The notes under the pieces were generated by a model. It saw only the letters and a program-made list of their open reading frames with translations. It made no database searches and was not told where the DNA came from. Positions 63,314-64,000 of a stretch of DNA of 64,000 bases are shown one piece after another. The DNA is from Acetobacterium wieringae (GTDB lineage Bacteria > Bacillota > Clostridia > Eubacteriales > Eubacteriaceae), in NCBI RefSeq assembly GCF_026646375.1, contig NZ_JAIPPU010000012.1:62001-126000 (forward strand). The letters run 5' to 3'. Positions within the stretch are counted from its first letter, which is position 1; each line of letters starts with the position of its first letter. The position numbers and the translations under genes were made by a program.

Positions 63314-64000
63314 ATGAAAACTATCACTTATCGTCAAGGCATGGATCTTGATGCCATATTAAAGCGCAATGAAGATGAACGGGAAGATATTCGCAACGCC
63401 GTTCTGGAAATTATCAAGGGCGTTAAAAAAGATGGAAACGCCGCCCTTTTGTATTATACTCAAGCACTTGATCACTGTGTCCTCACCCACCTGCAGGTGA
63501 CTGAAGCAGAGATTGATGAAGCTTTTTCTGCGGTTCCTGCTGAGCTTCTTGATATCATTCGGGAAGCAGCCCAAAACATTCGTGATTTTCACGAAAAACA
63601 GTTGGAAACAACCTGGACCTATACGCCCAAACCTGGGGTTATTCTGGGTCAACACATCACCCCGATTGAACGGGTGGGCCTCTATGTACCCGGTGGTAAA
63701 GCTACCTACCCCTCGACCGTGCTGATGGATGCCATTCCGGCGCTGGTTGCCGGGGTAAAATCCTTGGTGATGGTGACTCCGCCAGGACGGGACGGAAAAA
63801 TAAACCCCACGATCCTGGCCGCCGCAAAAATCGCCGGCGTCCACGAAATTTATAAAGTTGGCGGTGCTCAGGCGGTTGCCGCCCTAGCCTATGGCACGGA
63901 AACCATTAAACCGGTCAATAAAATTGTTGGACCTGGTAATATTTATGTAGCCACCGCTAAAAAAGAAGTTTTTGGCAAGGTTGATATCGATATGATTGCC
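63314..64000 (+). CDS. hisD: Histidinol dehydrogenase, 5' part (runs off the window)
   Basis: The frame opens at an ATG 7 nt after GAGG and stays open for 229 codons to the right edge. It contains the HisD sequences ERVGLYVPGGKATYPSTVLM, VGGAQAVAALAYGT and KIVGPGNIYV. The enzyme oxidises L-histidinol to histidine in two NAD-dependent steps. It is the third gene of the his operon, 54 bp after hisG; the C-terminal third is missing only because the window ends. Confidence 0.97.
   Translation, partial: MKTITYRQGMDLDAILKRNEDEREDIRNAVLEIIKGVKKDGNAALLYYTQALDHCVLTHLQVTEAEIDEAFSAVPAELLDIIREAAQNIRDFHEKQLETTWTYTPKPGVILGQHITPIERVGLYVPGGKATYPSTVLMDAIPALVAGVKSLVMVTPPGRDGKINPTILAAAKIAGVHEIYKVGGAQAVAALAYGTETIKPVNKIVGPGNIYVATAKKEVFGKVDIDMIA

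Noticed and set aside
63359..63844. 161-codon frame on the minus strand
   Set aside because: It lies antisense to hisD, which is the clear homologue in this region.
1..64000. CRISPR arrays, insertion sequences, prophage or toxin-antitoxin genes
   Set aside because: No spaced direct repeats, transposase-like frames or terminal inverted repeats were seen in reading the window.

Overview
The window looks like chromosomal DNA of an acetogenic Clostridia member, most likely Acetobacterium or a close relative. The evidence is a complete Na+/H+-pumping Rnf operon in the order rnfC-D-G-E-A-B with a multi-cluster RnfB, together with typical Firmicutes blocks: tig-clpP-clpX-lon-engB, mutL-miaA-ynbB-like-DUF896, recJ-apt-relA-dtd-hemZ and hisZ-hisG-hisD. 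Almost every gene from 1 to 54.5 kb is on the minus strand. Three + strand units lie further right: a parvulin gene, a small lipoprotein gene and the his operon, which runs off the right edge. No insertion sequences, phage genes, rRNA or CRISPR arrays were seen; one tRNA was found (Pro-GGG).

Layout: tRNA-Pro, rseC and aspS (0-2.5 kb). A five-gene exopolysaccharide operon (2.5-11.4 kb) transcribed leftwards from a promoter at about 11.65 kb through a c-di-GMP-I (GEMM) riboswitch and terminator. hemZ to recJ housekeeping and stringent-response block (11.7-19.2 kb). secDF, gltX and queG (19.3-24.0 kb). Proteostasis block engB, lon, clpX, clpP, tig (24.1-30.5 kb). Branched-chain amino-acid ABC importer livJHMGF (30.7-35.3 kb). 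nth, a cupin, a class A PBP and a pseudouridine synthase (35.4-39.5 kb). An intergenic region with a candidate structured RNA (39.5-40.0 kb). The rnf operon (40.1-45.2 kb) with a Rex-like operator and a long leader. An M18 aminopeptidase, DUF896, a PLP lyase, miaA and mutL (45.5-51.6 kb). A second lon with a marR regulator (51.7-54.6 kb). Small genes, a GntP permease, a HAD phosphatase, a PAS/degenerate-GGDEF protein, and hisZ, hisG and partial hisD.

The most interesting system is the 2.5-11.7 kb locus. Its first gene makes a UDP-N-acetylhexosaminuronic acid precursor. The next encodes a membrane protein with three NodB-like deacetylase domains, of which only the last keeps its catalytic residues. 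Then come a hyaluronan-synthase-like GT2 polymerase with an N-terminal PilZ domain, a second, degenerate NodB-like membrane protein, and a GH18-like lipoprotein. c-di-GMP therefore appears to act twice: on transcription, through a riboswitch predicted to switch the operon on, and on the polymerase, through PilZ. I do not recognise this combination as a described polysaccharide system.

A second theme is redox control of energy conservation. The rnf promoter is overlapped by a near-perfect Rex half-site pair, and the roughly 235-nt leader contains a terminator-like hairpin. All functional assignments rest on reading motifs in the sequence; no database search was run.
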